From Porticoccaceae bacterium (GTDB lineage: Bacteria > Pseudomonadota > Gammaproteobacteria > Pseudomonadales > Porticoccaceae): a stretch of 49,979 nucleotides of DNA. Under the pieces are notes generated by a model. That model worked only from the letters and a program-made list of their open reading frames with translations. It was not told the origin of the DNA and searched no databases. A program made the position numbers and the translations under genes. The stretch spans positions 1 to 49,979 of the forward strand of contig CACEBC010000014.1 of assembly GCA_902557735.1 (NCBI GenBank), given 5' to 3'. This document shows, one piece after another, positions 39,833 through 47,479 of this stretch (the stretch's first letter is position 1; every line of letters starts with the position of its first letter).

Positions 39833-40987
39833 TCATTTATTTTGTTCATCAACAGCGGTTAATTTTAGGAGACGCCCGCCGCCTTGTTCCCATCCCTTAC
39901 CAAATTGTGGTGGTCTGCCATCTTCAAGCACCCAGATCACTCCGCTAGGGCTTTGGCCAATTGCTCTGATTCTCTCGCCCATGTCAAATCGCTCAACCTC
40001 TCTCGCTCTGTCACCTTTTAGCTCGACTCTGACGATGGCATTTGATGATAACCCTCCAATCAGAGCATTCTGCTGCCACTCCGGAAACTCCCTGCCTTGA
40101 TAGACAATCATAGATGAAGGCGAAATAACAGGAGTCCACGTTATCTCCGGCGGATAAAACTCATGCCTGGTATCATGATCTGGTATTGGTAGAAAACTAT
40201 AGTGAGAGCCATTTGACACGATTGGGTAACCATAATTCGCACCTCGACGAACTAAATTCAATTCATCACCACCCCGAGGTCCCATTTCCGCTACCCAAAG
40301 CCTGCCGGATTTATCAATTGATAAGCCAAGCGGATTTCTGTGACCAAGCGACCAAACCTGAGAGGTAACCGCGTTTGAGGATGGGAATGGATTATCGGCG
40401 GGCAGTGAGCCGTCGTCATTTAATCTAACAATTTTGCCTAGGTTTGATGTCATATCTTGAGCTGGATCAGCTCTTTGTCTATCACCAGAACTTATCCACA
40501 GATACCCCTCAGGCCCAAATACTATACGTTGCCCATAGTGACCATATCCTTCGACTTTAGTCTGTCTCCAGATTACCTCTAGTCGCTCTAAATGACCGAT
40601 GTTATCTTCAACTACCAAACGTGCGCGCGCTACTGCAGTGCCAAGCAAATCATTCTCACCCTTTTCTGCATAACTAAAATATACCAGCCGGTTTCGCTCA
40701 AAACGAGGATGTATTTTGATATCACCCATACCTCCTTGCCCTTTAAAAACCACGTCTGGAACTCCGGTTATCTCATGCAGAAATACTCCATTCTGGTCTA
40801 CCAGTTTCAGTGTCCCACCCATCTCACTGATAAGCATTTTGCCGTCTGGTAAAAACTCCAACGCCCACGGCGCATCGAATTGTGCAGTGGGGGTAACTAG
40901 AAACGGCTGATCATTGTCTTCTGAATATAGAGTCAATGAAAAAAACATTAGCGCAAGAAGGACGAGAGTTCGAGATAGATTAATCAT
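39833..40987 (-). CDS. PQQ-dependent aldose sugar dehydrogenase-like protein (YliI type)
   Basis: 384 residues with a signal peptide (LSRTLVLLALMFFSLTLYS). Beta-propeller motifs include PWALEFLPDGKMLISEMGG, GQGGMGDIKIHPRFERN, GHYGQRIVFGPEGYLWISSG, SLGHRNPLGLSIDKSGRLWV and EMGPRGGDELNLV, as in the soluble glucose/aldose dehydrogenase family. It is periplasmic and likely oxidises sugars with PQQ. No PQQ synthesis genes are in the window. Confidence 0.9.
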   Translation of the reverse strand: MINLSRTLVLLALMFFSLTLYSEDNDQPFLVTPTAQFDAPWALEFLPDGKMLISEMGGTLKLVDQNGVFLHEITGVPDVVFKGQGGMGDIKIHPRFERNRLVYFSYAEKGENDLLGTAVARARLVVEDNIGHLERLEVIWRQTKVEGYGHYGQRIVFGPEGYLWISSGDRQRADPAQDMTSNLGKIVRLNDDGSLPADNPFPSSNAVTSQVWSLGHRNPLGLSIDKSGRLWVAEMGPRGGDELNLVRRGANYGYPIVSNGSHYSFLPIPDHDTRHEFYPPEITWTPVISPSSMIVYQGREFPEWQQNALIGGLSSNAIVRVELKGDRAREVERFDMGERIRAIGQSPSGVIWVLEDGRPPQFGKGWEQGGGRLLKLTAVDEQNK

Positions 40988-41130
40988 TAAATGTGTGTCG
41001 ACCCTTAAAATCCTTTTACAATTGAAGTTATGTACGAGACGAACATATTTATTACTGATGACTGGAGCTTATCATGACCCGGTTTAAGCCCCCAAATTTT
41101 AAAGCATCTATCCCTTATGGGACAAGGCAC

Positions 41131-41170
41131 ACGTGTTTATGTTTATCTGCCTTGGCAAGCACAAAACATT
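41131..41170 (+). repeat. partial copy of the structured element (element B)
   Basis: ACGTGTTTATG, then TTTATCTGCCTTGGCAAGCA and CAAAAC, matches the first third of elements A and C, including CAAGCAC(A/G)AAAA shared with A at the same offset. The terminator half is not recognisable. It lies in the leader of the gene at 41,296. Confidence 0.35.
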
Positions 41171-41199
41171 TATATTAGGGCGCTCATTCTTAATCTAGA

Positions 41200-41290
41200 A
41201 CAAAGAGGACCTCACGATAAGGCATAAGAGGACGCACCCCACATAAGGAGCAATAGGTTAAACTTGCAGGTATTCTGATGTGAAGGAGGT
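41200..41290 (+). promoter_or_regulatory. leader with repeated GGA motifs before the exported protein gene
   Basis: GGA occurs at 41,207, 41,230, 41,247 and 41,285, twice as AAGAGGAC-like words, the last inside the Shine-Dalgarno GAAGGAGG. Such spacing is typical of CsrA/RsmA targets. Control by CsrA is a hypothesis. Confidence 0.3.
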
Positions 41291-41295
41291 ACTAG

Positions 41296-41808
41296 ATGAA
41301 TACTATGGGCAGATTCTTTCGGCTATGGATGGCTGTATTTGGGGGCATCGGTTTTTCAACTCTTGTGTCCGCTGAATCCTTGGGTAATCTGGCGCAGTAT
41401 CCTCCCACGGGAATAAATCTTACCATCACTACCGCCTCTGACGGCATGCCCATACTAAAGCCGATGGAGCTTCGTTTGTTTTCAGGGAAGTATTACCGGC
41501 TAACGATAGAATGCCCTGATGTGATAGATGACCTGTCAGGATGGCGAGTCGAGATGCCAGAATTCCTCCGCAACGTCCACTTAAGACTGGTTACTATTGG
41601 CGATATAGAGGTGCATCTTCAGGGGCTGAGCTTTCATGCGATCGAATGTGATGAGGTTGGCTCGGCAAAAGTGAGCTTTGTATCGATCAAGCCTGGTTCT
41701 TATCCAGTTTATGTTGGCAATGTCCCTCTTGCTTTAGACAGACCAATTGGCGAAGGAGGGATTCAAAAGGGTGGGAAGTTTTCGATAGGTCAAATTACTG
41801 TTCAGTAG
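41296..41808 (+). CDS. exported protein, possibly cupredoxin-like
   Basis: 170 residues with a signal peptide cleaved after VSA. The mature part is beta-rich: YYRLTIECPDVIDDLSGWRV, FLRNVHLRLVTIGDIEVHLQ, SAKVSFVSIKPGSYPVYVGN. The GSYPVYV strand recalls the last strand of cupredoxins, but the copper-binding Cys/Met are not clear, so the function is open. AAGGAGG lies 6 nt before the ATG. Confidence 0.65.
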   Translation: MNTMGRFFRLWMAVFGGIGFSTLVSAESLGNLAQYPPTGINLTITTASDGMPILKPMELRLFSGKYYRLTIECPDVIDDLSGWRVEMPEFLRNVHLRLVTIGDIEVHLQGLSFHAIECDEVGSAKVSFVSIKPGSYPVYVGNVPLALDRPIGEGGIQKGGKFSIGQITVQ

Positions 41809-41904
41809 AGATTGCATAACAAAAAGATTTATGTTGGTTCGTCAATAGCTTCGTATAAACATTGAGGTGGATGTTAGCAATAAACCGCAATTGGAAAAAC
41901 ACAA

Positions 41905-42015
41905 CTGCGTTTATGTTTAAATGCCAGGGCAGCTTTAAAAAAGAGAGTTTCAGTGGCTCGCTGGAAACTCGCATAAGCCCCGGTCAAAGCCTCAAGCGAG
42001 GGCCTTTTTATTTTT
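41905..42015 (+). ncRNA. candidate structured RNA, element C (terminator-ended)
   Basis: A 111-nt block beginning CTGCGTTTATG, with AAAAAAGAG at the same offset as in A, a GAGTTTC...GAAACTC hairpin, ATAAGCCCCGGTCAAAG and a final hairpin followed by a T-rich run. It aligns over its whole length with element A (37,049-37,157). It lies 118 bp upstream of the intact small-protein copy 1. Confidence 0.45.
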
Positions 42016-42049
42016 GTAAAAATACCAAAAAGTAATATATAAAATAAAA

Positions 42050-42060
42050 AATATACATAT
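42050..42060 (+). promoter_or_regulatory. AT-rich promoter motif of small-protein copy 1
   Basis: AATATACATAT within a strongly AT-rich stretch (42,012-42,075). AATATACAT occurs 84 bp before the copy 1 ATG and 85 bp before the copy 2 ATG, so spacing is conserved. It is likely a -10 or upstream promoter element. Confidence 0.45.
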
Positions 42061-42133
42061 ATTGCATAGAAAATCAGCCCGTATATCCACTCGTTAATTA
42101 TTCTTTACCCTTAATCACAGGAGTTGACAGAAA

Positions 42134-42223
42134 ATGGAATTGATTTATGGAGCAATGATTTTGACATGCGTGCTAATCACTGCCATTGCAACGCAAGACT
42201 TTCTGCTGAATTGCAAACGGTAG
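42134..42223 (+). CDS. small hydrophobic membrane protein, copy 1 (29 aa)
   Basis: ATG at 42134, AGGAG ten nt upstream, 29 residues. It reads MELIYGAM, a hydrophobic stretch with Cys12 (CVLITAIATQDFL) and a basic end (CKR). Copy 2 at 44,421 differs by many third-position and conservative changes (GGA/GGC, TGC/TGT, GCA/GCG, ACG/ACC), which indicates selection on protein. It is a single transmembrane helix at most. No known family is recognised; type I toxins such as TisB and Ibs are of similar size. Confidence 0.65.
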   Translation: MELIYGAMILTCVLITAIATQDFLLNCKR

Positions 42224-42245
42224 TAAATCACGAAGTTTTTTCCCG

Positions 42246-42294
42246 TCCCACCTATGGGGCTTTTGAAAAGGGGCTCATCGGGCCCCTTCTTTTT
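42246..42294 (+). terminator. shared 13-mer plus terminator of small-protein copy 1
   Basis: TCCCACCTATGGG (42,246-42,258) is identical in copy 2. It is followed by AAGGGGC, a 7-nt loop, GCCCCTT and CTTTTT (42,268-42,294), a good intrinsic terminator. Confidence 0.8.
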
Positions 42295-42489
42295 AATCTG
42301 GTTTCAAACTTTATCGGTTGGCTCTGATTTACCCACTGGACTAGCCTGGCAGTCATGACAACCAGCTCTCAAAAATATTACACAGGCAGCCATTGCCACT
42401 CACCACAAGACCTAGTCAGCCTTAGCTAAAGAGACTAGATCACCTCGTTCTATCATCCATTTAAAATATTAATACATAGTGAGGGACAG

Positions 42490-42705
42490 TTGAGTTCGCG
42501 TGAGATGGCTCTCCTAAAATCAGACTACGTTAGTTGCAAGACCTTTGTTCTGGCGATAACACTTATCATCTCAAGTATCGTCCTGAACTTCTCCGTTACC
42601 AATTGCTTCGATGGGAATATGCCGTGGCGTGGAGACAAAATGCAAATGGATCACAGAAGTCCGCATAGAAAAAGTTGTATTACGAAAATATGGTGCGAGC
42701 TATGA
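42490..42705 (+). CDS. possible small membrane protein (71 aa)
   Basis: TTG at 42490 follows GAGGG; an in-frame ATG is at 42505. One hydrophobic helix (TFVLAITLIISSIVLNFSV) is followed by a polar, basic tail. There is no family match, and the end overlaps the convergent gene by 6 bp. It could be a chance open frame. Confidence 0.35.
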   Translation: MSSREMALLKSDYVSCKTFVLAITLIISSIVLNFSVTNCFDGNMPWRGDKMQMDHRSPHRKSCITKIWCEL

Positions 42706-43581
42706 CTTCTTCTCTTTGAAAAAAAGTTTTTTATTTATGCCTTTTGCCCGGTCATATAGCTCGCCTTCAGCAGTTTTAGTGAACCAGCTGTATATCTTGT
42801 TTTTCAACTGATCGCTTGTTAACTTGAATTCAGCCTCACCCTGGGCCCATTTCAAAATAGTCCCGTCCCTCGTTGCGCGTTGGCCCGAAATCCTCAGGTC
42901 AGGACGCTCGTTTGCACCCACCCGTATTAATAATTCACGCGCTGGTTTAACTGTTGGCCGCGGTTTACCGTGAGCCTTACAGCCCTTAATTTCAACTTGC
43001 TCCTCGGCTAAAAGAGTCATTTCACGTTTAATGGTAGAGAAGATGAACTGATCAAATTCATCAGTCGAAGTAAATTTTTTTACAGTGAATAATGGCGTGA
43101 TAGCCTGTTCTGCGGAGCTAGCAATAGAATCGCATAATTCATCTGTAGGTATCCTCTTCCATGACAGGCTTCCGCGCTTTAGGAGTTCCTTGCTACTCAA
43201 CTGATCAGGATCAATATATGCGGGTAGTCGGTGAGACTTTACCGCTTGTTTTGCCCACCAGACATCAATATTTTCATCTGCGCTAAAATAATTTTTCGCT
43301 ATATCGATCAACCAGGTAAAGTGGAATTCCTCTCTAACACCAATACTGTTCAATCCACGTGAGCTTTTCACCCTTGAGATCAGCTGCCTTTTAATTCGTT
43401 TTTGTTCTTTGGCCGCTTCCCTGAATTCGATGCATCCAAAGGGAATTTCCTGCTTATCTGCCAACCTTATAATGTTGCCCGTTTTCTCTTTCTCAAGGGG
43501 AGAGTATCCGGCAAAAATCCAGGCCGCCAAACCCAGCCCCCAGTGCTCTTTTTGAAAGAGGCTTTGAATAATTTCATTCAT
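42700..43581 (-). CDS. hypothetical protein next to the integrase remnant
   Basis: 293 residues, charged and soluble, with no signal peptide. It starts NEIIQSLFQKEHWGLGLAAW and has a C-terminal KIYSWFTKTAEGELYDRAKG. I recognise no domain. It is 35 bp downstream of the integrase C-terminus on the same strand, so it is likely cargo of the former mobile element. Confidence 0.6.
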   Translation of the reverse strand: MNEIIQSLFQKEHWGLGLAAWIFAGYSPLEKEKTGNIIRLADKQEIPFGCIEFREAAKEQKRIKRQLISRVKSSRGLNSIGVREEFHFTWLIDIAKNYFSADENIDVWWAKQAVKSHRLPAYIDPDQLSSKELLKRGSLSWKRIPTDELCDSIASSAEQAITPLFTVKKFTSTDEFDQFIFSTIKREMTLLAEEQVEIKGCKAHGKPRPTVKPARELLIRVGANERPDLRISGQRATRDGTILKWAQGEAEFKLTSDQLKNKIYSWFTKTAEGELYDRAKGINKKLFFKEKKS

Positions 43582-43615
43582 TTATTGGTCGCCCATAGTG
43601 TTTCATTTATGTGAT

Positions 43616-43913
43616 CTATGCATTGTGCTCATTGCCTATCCAGCTAGCATAGGCATTCAGTATTTTCTTTATCTCATCAAACAACTGCGATCTTGCATAA
43701 GCTGCTCTTGTGGCATCGGTATCTACATGCTTTAAGCATAATTCTAAAGCCTCTTCACTGAATCGCTGCTGCTCCTGCCCCCAAGGTCCTGAAGGTTGCC
43801 CTAAAGCCATGTGCCTCACCTTTGAACCCAAGTGCTGAATTGATATTCATGCCAAAGCAAGAATAGAGGATTCTCTCACCTTTAAGTTTGGTAGACACTA
43901 CTCCTTCTTGTGA
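43616..43913 (-). pseudogene. tyrosine integrase C-terminal remnant (island integrase)
   Basis: Two frames joined by a single frameshift near 43,785 read INSALGFKGEAHGFRATFRT (box II with HGFR), then WGQEQQRFSEEALELCLKHV and AAYARSQLFDEIKKILNAYA ending in SWIGN. This is the C-terminal end of the integrases that insert islands at tRNA 3' ends. The catalytic Tyr is in AAYARS. The N-terminal 250-300 residues are gone. tRNA-Leu lies 3.1 kb away with its 3' end facing this remnant. Confidence 0.8.
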
Positions 43914-44335
43914 CGCTGCTCCCTTAGAATCCTGAATTCAGCTTTTGATATGTGGCTATGTTGGTGGCCTGGGAATATCTTTGGACCTCAACGCTCAGCA
44001 AATAGACATAACAGATAATCGCCACTAACGAAATTATTTCAAATCCCTTACTCGATCAATTCATATTGCTAGCCTCATCATGACCAATTGCTCAGAGCAT
44101 GATAGTCCGAACTCACCCAAAACTGTATCCTCGAGCTGTTTCTCGAATTTAAAGTTAAAAAGTAAAAACGGGAGCGCACGATCAGACAAATCCTCGTGTT
44201 GCAAGGCAATCTTTTTTGGAGATTCAAAAACCGCAAAATTGGAGACTTTGCCCAAATCCTTTTCACAATCACCAGGCGTTGACCGAGCCTTGTTATCTGA
44301 ATATCGAATGCATGAAGGTAATACTAACAATAATT
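43914..44335. other. gap of about 420 bp, no recognised gene
   Basis: Overlapping open frames of 85-89 codons on both strands (44,061-44,337) have no family signal or clear Shine-Dalgarno. The stretch ends at the promoter motif of small-protein copy 2. Confidence 0.3.
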
Positions 44336-44344
44336 AATATACAT
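44336..44344 (+). promoter_or_regulatory. AATATACAT promoter motif of small-protein copy 2
   Basis: AATATACAT begins 85 bp before the copy 2 ATG, one base different from the 84 bp in copy 1. The intervening leaders differ in sequence. Confidence 0.45.
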
Positions 44345-44420
44345 TTGTGTAATGTCATTCAAGTACGGACAATGGTGTTATTAGCGATCAATGCACTCGA
44401 CAAAAGGAGCTGCAAGTAGT

Positions 44421-44507
44421 ATGGAAATAGTATATGGCGCAATGACCTTTTCGTGTTTGTTGCTAGTCGCCATTGCGACCCAAGACTTTCTGTCAACGCA
44501 GCGCTAG
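44421..44507 (+). CDS. small hydrophobic membrane protein, copy 2 (28 aa)
   Basis: ATG at 44421 with AAAGGAG 11 nt upstream, 28 residues: MEIVYGAM, then FSCLLLVAIATQDFLSTQR. The YGAM, Cys12 and AIATQDFL blocks are identical to copy 1 despite synonymous differences. The hydrophobic middle could span or lie on the membrane. It has its own terminator, so it forms an independent transcription unit. Confidence 0.65.
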   Translation: MEIVYGAMTFSCLLLVAIATQDFLSTQR

Positions 44508-44538
44508 TGCATTAACACAGATTTCTCAGACCCTCTAA

Positions 44539-44586
44539 TCCCACCTATGGGATATTTTACAGGGACCCTATGGGTCCCTTCTTTTT
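44539..44586 (+). terminator. shared 13-mer plus terminator of small-protein copy 2
   Basis: TCCCACCTATGGG (44,539-44,551) is identical to copy 1. The hairpin AGGGACCC-TAT-GGGTCCCT (44,561-44,579) is followed by T-C-TTTTT. Confidence 0.85.
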
Positions 44587-44761
44587 AAGAAAATAACCAT
44601 GTCCACGCATTTCACAGCAAACACGCTTTACCGAAGCACCAACGTCTTGTGCTTATATCTACTGAAGAGGCCTGTACACTTGCTGCTGGCCACCATGGCC
44701 ATGCGGGTGCTTTTTTGTGCGCCCATAGCCTAAAGATCTTAATCCATCAAAATAGCATTTG

Positions 44762-44938
44762 CTAAGAGTCAAGCGGCCTAGCATGCACATTTACAAGAAA
44801 ACCTTCCTCGTGACAACAATCCACCCCCTTAAGCTTAAGTTCTGTATATTTGGCAATCCTAACCCAAGCATCAATAGATGCGTTTTTAATTATCAATAGT
44901 ATCTTTCCTAGAGGTTTTCTCGTGAAGTCTAACTCCAT
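44762..44938 (-). CDS. possible small protein (58 aa)
   Basis: ATG at 44938, 58 residues: MELDFTRKPLGKILLIIKNA, then DAWVRIAKYTELKLKGVDCC and a VNVHARPLDS end. Composition is protein-like, but there is no family and the Shine-Dalgarno is weak. It may be a remnant. Confidence 0.35.
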   Translation of the reverse strand: MELDFTRKPLGKILLIIKNASIDAWVRIAKYTELKLKGVDCCHEEGFLVNVHARPLDS

Positions 44939-45247
44939 TCTCAGTCATCTTCATAATCCGATGGAAGTCGTCCACATACATATCCTGTAATCTGTTTAAT
45001 AGTAATTCCTGTGCTTATTGGGTGAACCTAAACGACCGGGCATAATCGACACTTTAATTTTAAAGCTTTGATTATAAGACTTTAAACATTATTCGTTTTT
45101 ACCTTAGGTCATTATTTTTATGTAAACTGATTAGGGCATTTTATCGATGCGATAGATTCATCGCTTTCGTGTGCACTAAAACTTGCACCCTCTTGTAATC
45201 TTTAAATATAAGTGACAGGCAGGTCTGCGATACAAAGGATATTGCCA
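44939..45247. other. gap of about 310 bp upstream of the sulfatase pseudogene
   Basis: AT-rich DNA with no gene or convincing hairpin recognised. Base composition changes sharply to higher G+C once the sulfatase frame begins. Confidence 0.4.
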
Positions 45248-46675
45248 ATGAAGAAGAACCGGATTTGCAAATGCTTGGTGCTTACCATCATATTGATTTA
45301 CTGCGCAGCGTCGATTGCCGATCGAAAACCCAATATCGTGCTTATCGTGGCGGATGATCTCGGTTATGCTGATGTTGGTTTTTATGGTGTCAAGGACATT
45401 CCCACACCCGGTCTTGATGCACTGGCTGCCGGTGGTACCCGCTTGACCAATGGTTATGTGACAGGTACCTGATGCAGCCCGTCCCGCGCTGCCCTCATGA
45501 CGGGTCGGTATCAGCAACGGTTCGGGGATAACGGTCACGAAGCGACGCCAGGACACGGCCTCGATCTGGAAGAGACCACTCTCGCCGATCGGTTGCGGAC
45601 CGCCGGTTATACGACGGGGCTTGTCGGCAAGTGGCACCTGGGCGAGGATCCGAAGTTTCATCCCATGCAACGGGGCTTTGATGAGTTCTTCGGATTTCTT
45701 AGAGGCGGACACAACTTTTTCCCGGATTTACCCATCATCATTTTTCCGGATCGAAATGGCGTCGGTGAAGACCTCGGACAAACCCCTGAGGGACGTGCGA
45801 CGCTTGATCACCAAATCCTGCGCGGCAAGGAGCACGTCGCAGAAGAAGCGCACCTCACAGATGCTTTTGCTCGCGAGGCTGTTTCGTTCATTCGGCGCCA
45901 CGAGACCAAGCCATTCTTCCTGTATCTGTCTTTCAATGCCGTTCATACACCGATGCAGGCGACTGATGACCGGCTCGAGAAATTCGCATCCGTCGATCAT
46001 CCCGTACGCAAAGTCTATAACGCCATGACCCTTGCCATGGATGAGGCGGTTGGCGATGTCCTGACATAGCTCTCTCGTTCAGGCCTCGACAAGGATACGT
46101 TGATCTTTTTCATCAGCGATAACGGCGGACCCACTGTTCACAAATACGCTTTCAACGCCTCGGACAATTCACCGCTACGCGGATCCAAAGGCACAACGCT
46201 CGAGGCCGGCATCCGCGTGCCCTTCATTGTGTCCTGGCCCGGGCAGATAGCTTCCGGTGGAAAGTATGATGAGCCGGTCATTCAAATAGACATTTTCCCG
46301 ACGGTGCTGGCGGCAGCAGGCATCGATGCAAAACCGGAAAAGCGACTCGATGGCGTCAATCTTTTGCCCTTCCTGCACGGAGAAACCTCCGGATCACCTC
46401 ACGAAGCATTGTACTGGCGCTTCCTGGGACAAATAGCGATCCGCCGCGGCAACTGGAAGCTGGTCAGTTATTTCGCCAAGATGGACGAAGGCGAACTGCT
46501 TCGCTCGGACCCGCGCGACGAGATGACACCGCTCAGGCTCTACAACCTAAAACGGGACATCGGGGAGAGTCAAGATCTGTCGCAACAGGAGCCCCAAGTG
46601 GCCGCGTAGTTTATCTCGTTATGGAATGATTGGAACGATCCGATGAATCCCGCATTCACTCTCCCAGCCAGGTGA
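45248..46675 (+). pseudogene. type I sulfatase with three in-frame stop codons
   Basis: One continuous frame of 476 codons carries a signal peptide, [38 protein letters not shown] (CxPSR formylglycine site), GLVGKWHLGED, FISDNGGP and a C-terminal IAIRRGNWKLVSYF. TGA at 45,470 falls directly before the active-site Cys, TAG at 46,067 replaces a residue in the VL-x-LSRSGL segment, and TAG at 46,607 lies near the end. No frameshift is present. G+C is clearly higher than in flanking genes, suggesting transfer. It is convergent with the UGSC fragment, 1 bp apart. Confidence 0.85.
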
Positions 46676-46676
46676 A

Positions 46677-47021
46677 TTAATTACTCAACACAGCTATCAA
46701 GTCATCGACGATAGCGTTAGCTTTCCCAGACATTTGTGCGGGGGCCGCATTCTGGATCGGGTGATGCACCAGAACGCCTCTCGCGCCTGGCATACCGAGC
46801 GCATCGGCTTGGGTTTTCGCGGCATCAGCAAACTACCTGGAAGCAATGGCCACCGCCGGCATTCCCTGAATTTCGAGCCAAACGATGTCATGCAAACTGC
46901 ACGATGCACAGAATCCTCAGTCGGTCCGCCCCACCACCGCGAAATCGTTGGCCTCCTGAATTTCCTTGTGCAAATCATCAGGCGCCGGCACGGAAATCAT
47001 AGAGCGCAAAAAACTAAGATA
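46677..47021 (-). pseudogene. UGSC-family (seleno)protein fragment
   Basis: The frame runs from the 3' end of tRNA-Leu: DDLHKEIQEANDFAVVGRTD, then TGA, GFCASCSLHDIVWLEIQGMP, a TAG, and FADAAKTQADALGMPGARGV with VHHP and a final IVDDLIAVLSN. TGA-Gly-Phe-Cys matches the UGSC signature, whose first residue is selenocysteine or cysteine, with Ser changed to Phe. The TAG at about residue 60 and the missing N-terminus mark it as decayed. G+C is high, like the sulfatase. Confidence 0.6.
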
Positions 47022-47106
47022 TGGTGCCCAAGGCCGGACTTGAACCGGCACGGCTCGCGCCACTACCCCCTCAAGATAGCGTGTCTACCAATTCCACCAC
47101 TTGGGC
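47022..47106 (-). tRNA. tRNA-Leu (GAG)
   Basis: 85 nt with encoded CCA. Acceptor GCCCAAG/CTTGGGC, anticodon loop CTTGAGG, long variable arm (TGGCGCGAGCCGT region) and T-arm GGTTCAAGTCC. It lies 10 bp after secG, the position of E. coli leuU. Its 3' end is the boundary of the variable region. Confidence 0.98.
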
Positions 47107-47116
47107 CACAAATTGC

Positions 47117-47479
47117 TTATTCTCCGGGAAGATCCAACAGGTCGTTTTCTGATTCCTGAGCACCGTCTGAGACAGGTATATCGCCATCAATAAGAACCTC
47201 TGCGGATTCTATTTCTGACTCTAACAGAAACTCCTGATCAACAACGGAACTATTTTTAGCTATCAAAGCGAGGCTAATGCTTGTCGCAAAGAAGATTGCC
47301 GCCAACAAAGCCGTAGATTTGCTGAAGAAGTTCCAGCTACCCCCACTACCAAAAACCGTCTGAGACGCTCCAGCACCGAATGAAGCTCCTGCTTCAGCTC
47401 CCTTGCCTTGTTGCAATAAAACCAGTGCAATTAAAACAACTGCAACAATAAAGTGAAAGATTAAAATATAGTTTGCCAT
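47117..47479 (-). CDS. secG: preprotein translocase subunit SecG
   Basis: 120 residues. Two membrane helices (ILIFHFIVAVVLIALVLLQQ and LLAAIFFATSISLALIA) flank the GKGAEAGASFGAGASQTVFG loop, followed by an acidic tail. It is part of the SecYEG channel. The start overlaps the tpiA stop by one base (TAATG). tRNA-Leu follows directly. Confidence 0.97.
   Translation of the reverse strand: MANYILIFHFIVAVVLIALVLLQQGKGAEAGASFGAGASQTVFGSGGSWNFFSKSTALLAAIFFATSISLALIAKNSSVVDQEFLLESEIESAEVLIDGDIPVSDGAQESENDLLDLPGE

Noticed and set aside
44061-44337. Overlapping ORFs of 85-89 codons on both strands.
   Set aside because: Neither has a Shine-Dalgarno, a family motif or clearly coding composition; one is the shadow of the other.
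44600-44717. A fourth copy (D) of the structured RNA element after small-protein copy 2.
   Set aside because: It has a TTGTGCTTATATC start and a terminator-like GGGTGCTTTTTT end, but the middle shares no convincing words or spacing with A and C.
36866-44720. An integron cassette array, because of many small ORFs each followed by hairpins.
   Set aside because: No intI gene and no attC-type sites (GTTRRRY/RYYYAAC pairs) were seen; the hairpins are ordinary terminators.
45470-45472. Sulfatase TGA as a selenocysteine codon.
   Set aside because: The residue before the CxPSR cysteine is not a known Sec site, and two TAG stops elsewhere in the frame point to ordinary decay.
45176-45712. 178-codon minus-strand ORF.
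   Set aside because: It is antisense to the sulfatase frame, whose motifs are unambiguous.
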